Assembly: GCF_900313065.1 (NCBI RefSeq) | Contig: NZ_OMPU01000014.1 | Location: forward strand, 124,001 to 188,000 | Origin: Kiloniella sp. EL199 | GTDB taxonomy: Bacteria > Pseudomonadota > Alphaproteobacteria > Kiloniellales > Kiloniellaceae | Direction of reading: 5' to 3' | DNA length: 64,000 bases | Shown: positions 63,012 through 64,000 of the stretch, piece after piece | Layout of the letters: every line of letters begins with the position of its first letter | Numbering within the stretch: position 1 is the stretch's first letter | The notes under the pieces: model-generated | Database searches by the model: none | Told to the model about the DNA's origin: nothing | Seen by the model: the letters and a program-made list of their open reading frames with translations, nothing else | Program-made: the position numbers and the translations under genes

Positions 63012-64000
63012 CTACGTCGTCATGCCATATCCAATGCTTTGTAAAGCCATCCGTATCTCGTCCAGAATAACTGGATCATCAATAGTCGCAGGAACTTTGT
63101 AATCTTCGTTATCAGCAATTTTACGCATTGTGGCGCGAAGAATTTTTCCTGATCGTGTTTTTGGCAAACGATCGACGACGACTGCAAGTTTGAAAGCCGC
63201 AACGGGACCAATGTCATGTCTGACCTTCTGCACAACTTCGGCAACAACATCACTATGTGATTTTTCCGACCCGGCCTTTAAAACCATAAAGCCCAGTGGC
63301 AGTTGACCTTTTAATTTGTCAGCCACACCAATGACTGCACACTCCGCAACATCTTCATGGGCGGCAAGAACCTCTTCCATAGCTCCCGTTGACAGGCGAT
63401 GCCCTGCGACATTGATGATGTCATCTGTTCGGGACATAACATAGATATAGCCGTTTTCATCTTTATAGCCCGCATCCCCTGTTTCGTAAAATCCCGGAAA
63501 GCCTGTTAAATAAGCCTGACGATGGCGTTCTTTAGCATTCCAAAGAGTAGAAAAGGTTCCCGGCGGCAAGGGAAGTTTGCAAACAATCGCTCCGATATCG
63601 CCAGCAGGCATTTCATTATGATCTTCAGCATCAAGAATACGAACATCCCATCCCGGAACAGATCGAGCGGGGGACCCGGCCACAATTGGCAACTCTTCAA
63701 TTCCCAGACAGTTAGAGGCAATCGGCCATCCAGTCTCGGTCTGCCACCAGTGATCAATGACCGGAACTCCTAGCTTTTCCAGCGCCCAATTCAGTGTATC
63801 AGGGTCACATCGTTCGCCAGCCAAAAACAACGTTCTGAAATGGGACAAGTCGTATTTATCCAGATAGGTCGCATCAGGGTCCTGTTGACGGATCGCACGG
63901 AAAGCTGTGGGAGCCGTAAAGAGTACAGAAACACTATGCTCTGAGATAACGCGCCAAAAAGCCCCGGGATCTGGTGTTCCCACGGGTTTGCCCTCGTACA
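63012..64000 (-). CDS. prpE: Propionyl-CoA synthetase, 3' part (runs off the window)
   Basis: At least 329 aa; the 5' end is beyond position 64000. Acyl-CoA synthetase (AMP-forming). YEGKPVGTPDPGAFWRV at the truncated end and HWWQTETGWPI are typical of PrpE rather than acetyl-CoA synthetase. Adenylation hinge GYKDENGYIYVMSRTDDIINVAGHRL and the C-terminal lysine in KTRSGKILRATMRKIAD are intact. Makes propionyl-CoA for the methylcitrate or methylmalonyl pathway. Convergent with trcR. Confidence 0.9.
   Translation of the reverse strand, partial: YEGKPVGTPDPGAFWRVISEHSVSVLFTAPTAFRAIRQQDPDATYLDKYDLSHFRTLFLAGERCDPDTLNWALEKLGVPVIDHWWQTETGWPIASNCLGIEELPIVAGSPARSVPGWDVRILDAEDHNEMPAGDIGAIVCKLPLPPGTFSTLWNAKERHRQAYLTGFPGFYETGDAGYKDENGYIYVMSRTDDIINVAGHRLSTGAMEEVLAAHEDVAECAVIGVADKLKGQLPLGFMVLKAGSEKSHSDVVAEVVQKVRHDIGPVAAFKLAVVVDRLPKTRSGKILRATMRKIADNEDYKVPATIDDPVILDEIRMALQSIGYGMTT

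Overview
The window looks like a chromosomal segment of a free-living, moderately AT-rich alphaproteobacterium, probably from the Rhodospirillales/Kiloniellales side of the class. The lineage markers are a TrcR/DUF1013 regulator, DUF1192, DUF1465, DUF4164 and DUF6476 proteins, an archaeal-type SerC, HisZ next to purA, RpoH of the alphaproteobacterial kind, and the order yebC-ruvCAB-ybgC-tolQRAB-pal-cpoB-tilS-ftsH-folP-glmM on one strand. I see no phage, integrase, transposase, CRISPR array, rRNA or tRNA. This is mostly core genome; the interest lies in RNA elements, one decayed gene and a few poorly characterised gene pairs.

Layout. 1-3.8 kb: threonine aldolase and a DUF6476 membrane protein, divergent from an RluD-type pseudouridine synthase and rpoH. 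3.9-7.1 kb: an orphan membrane protein converging on a two-gene unit encoding a tail-anchored pseudokinase and a small membrane protein. 7.2-13.5 kb: a LysR regulator divergent from a Ugp-like ABC uptake operon that is followed, after a strong terminator, by a GpdQ/CpdA-type phosphodiesterase. 13.6-19.3 kb: serC-serA and hisZ-purA with structured leaders. 19.3-25.4 kb: an SLC13 permease, a GNAT protein and a MocR-controlled pair (PLP decarboxylase and PhzF protein). 25.4-40.8 kb: the long Tol-Pal/Ruv/FtsH block. 41-43.7 kb: ymdB, 5-FCL, 6S RNA, zapA and DUF4164. 44-50.5 kb: central carbon genes tkt, class I fba and a GapB-like gap (no pgk), then a ThiE-like gene, efp and suhB. 50.6-54.8 kb: an OmpA protein plus a MotA/ExbB-like and MotB/OmpA-like pair. 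54.9-64 kb: an MsbA-like exporter, rpmE, DUF1465, hsp20, 3-hydroxybutyrate dehydrogenase, an AEC transporter, DUF1192, a quinone oxidoreductase, trcR and the 3' part of prpE.

The main observations are: (i) a decayed second copy of the TolA C-terminal domain between tolA and tolB; (ii) a sigma32-like promoter and a ROSE-type RNA thermometer in front of hsp20, with rpoH itself in the same window; (iii) a 6S RNA with a nine-pair closing stem between zapA and the 5-FCL gene; (iv) structured leaders before serC and before hisZ-purA; (v) a GAPDH whose cofactor loop resembles NADP-type GapB, in a cluster lacking pgk; (vi) the pseudokinase/membrane-protein pair. No clearly new defence or mobile system was found; the MotA/MotB-like pair resembles ZorAB but has no Zorya effector genes beside it.
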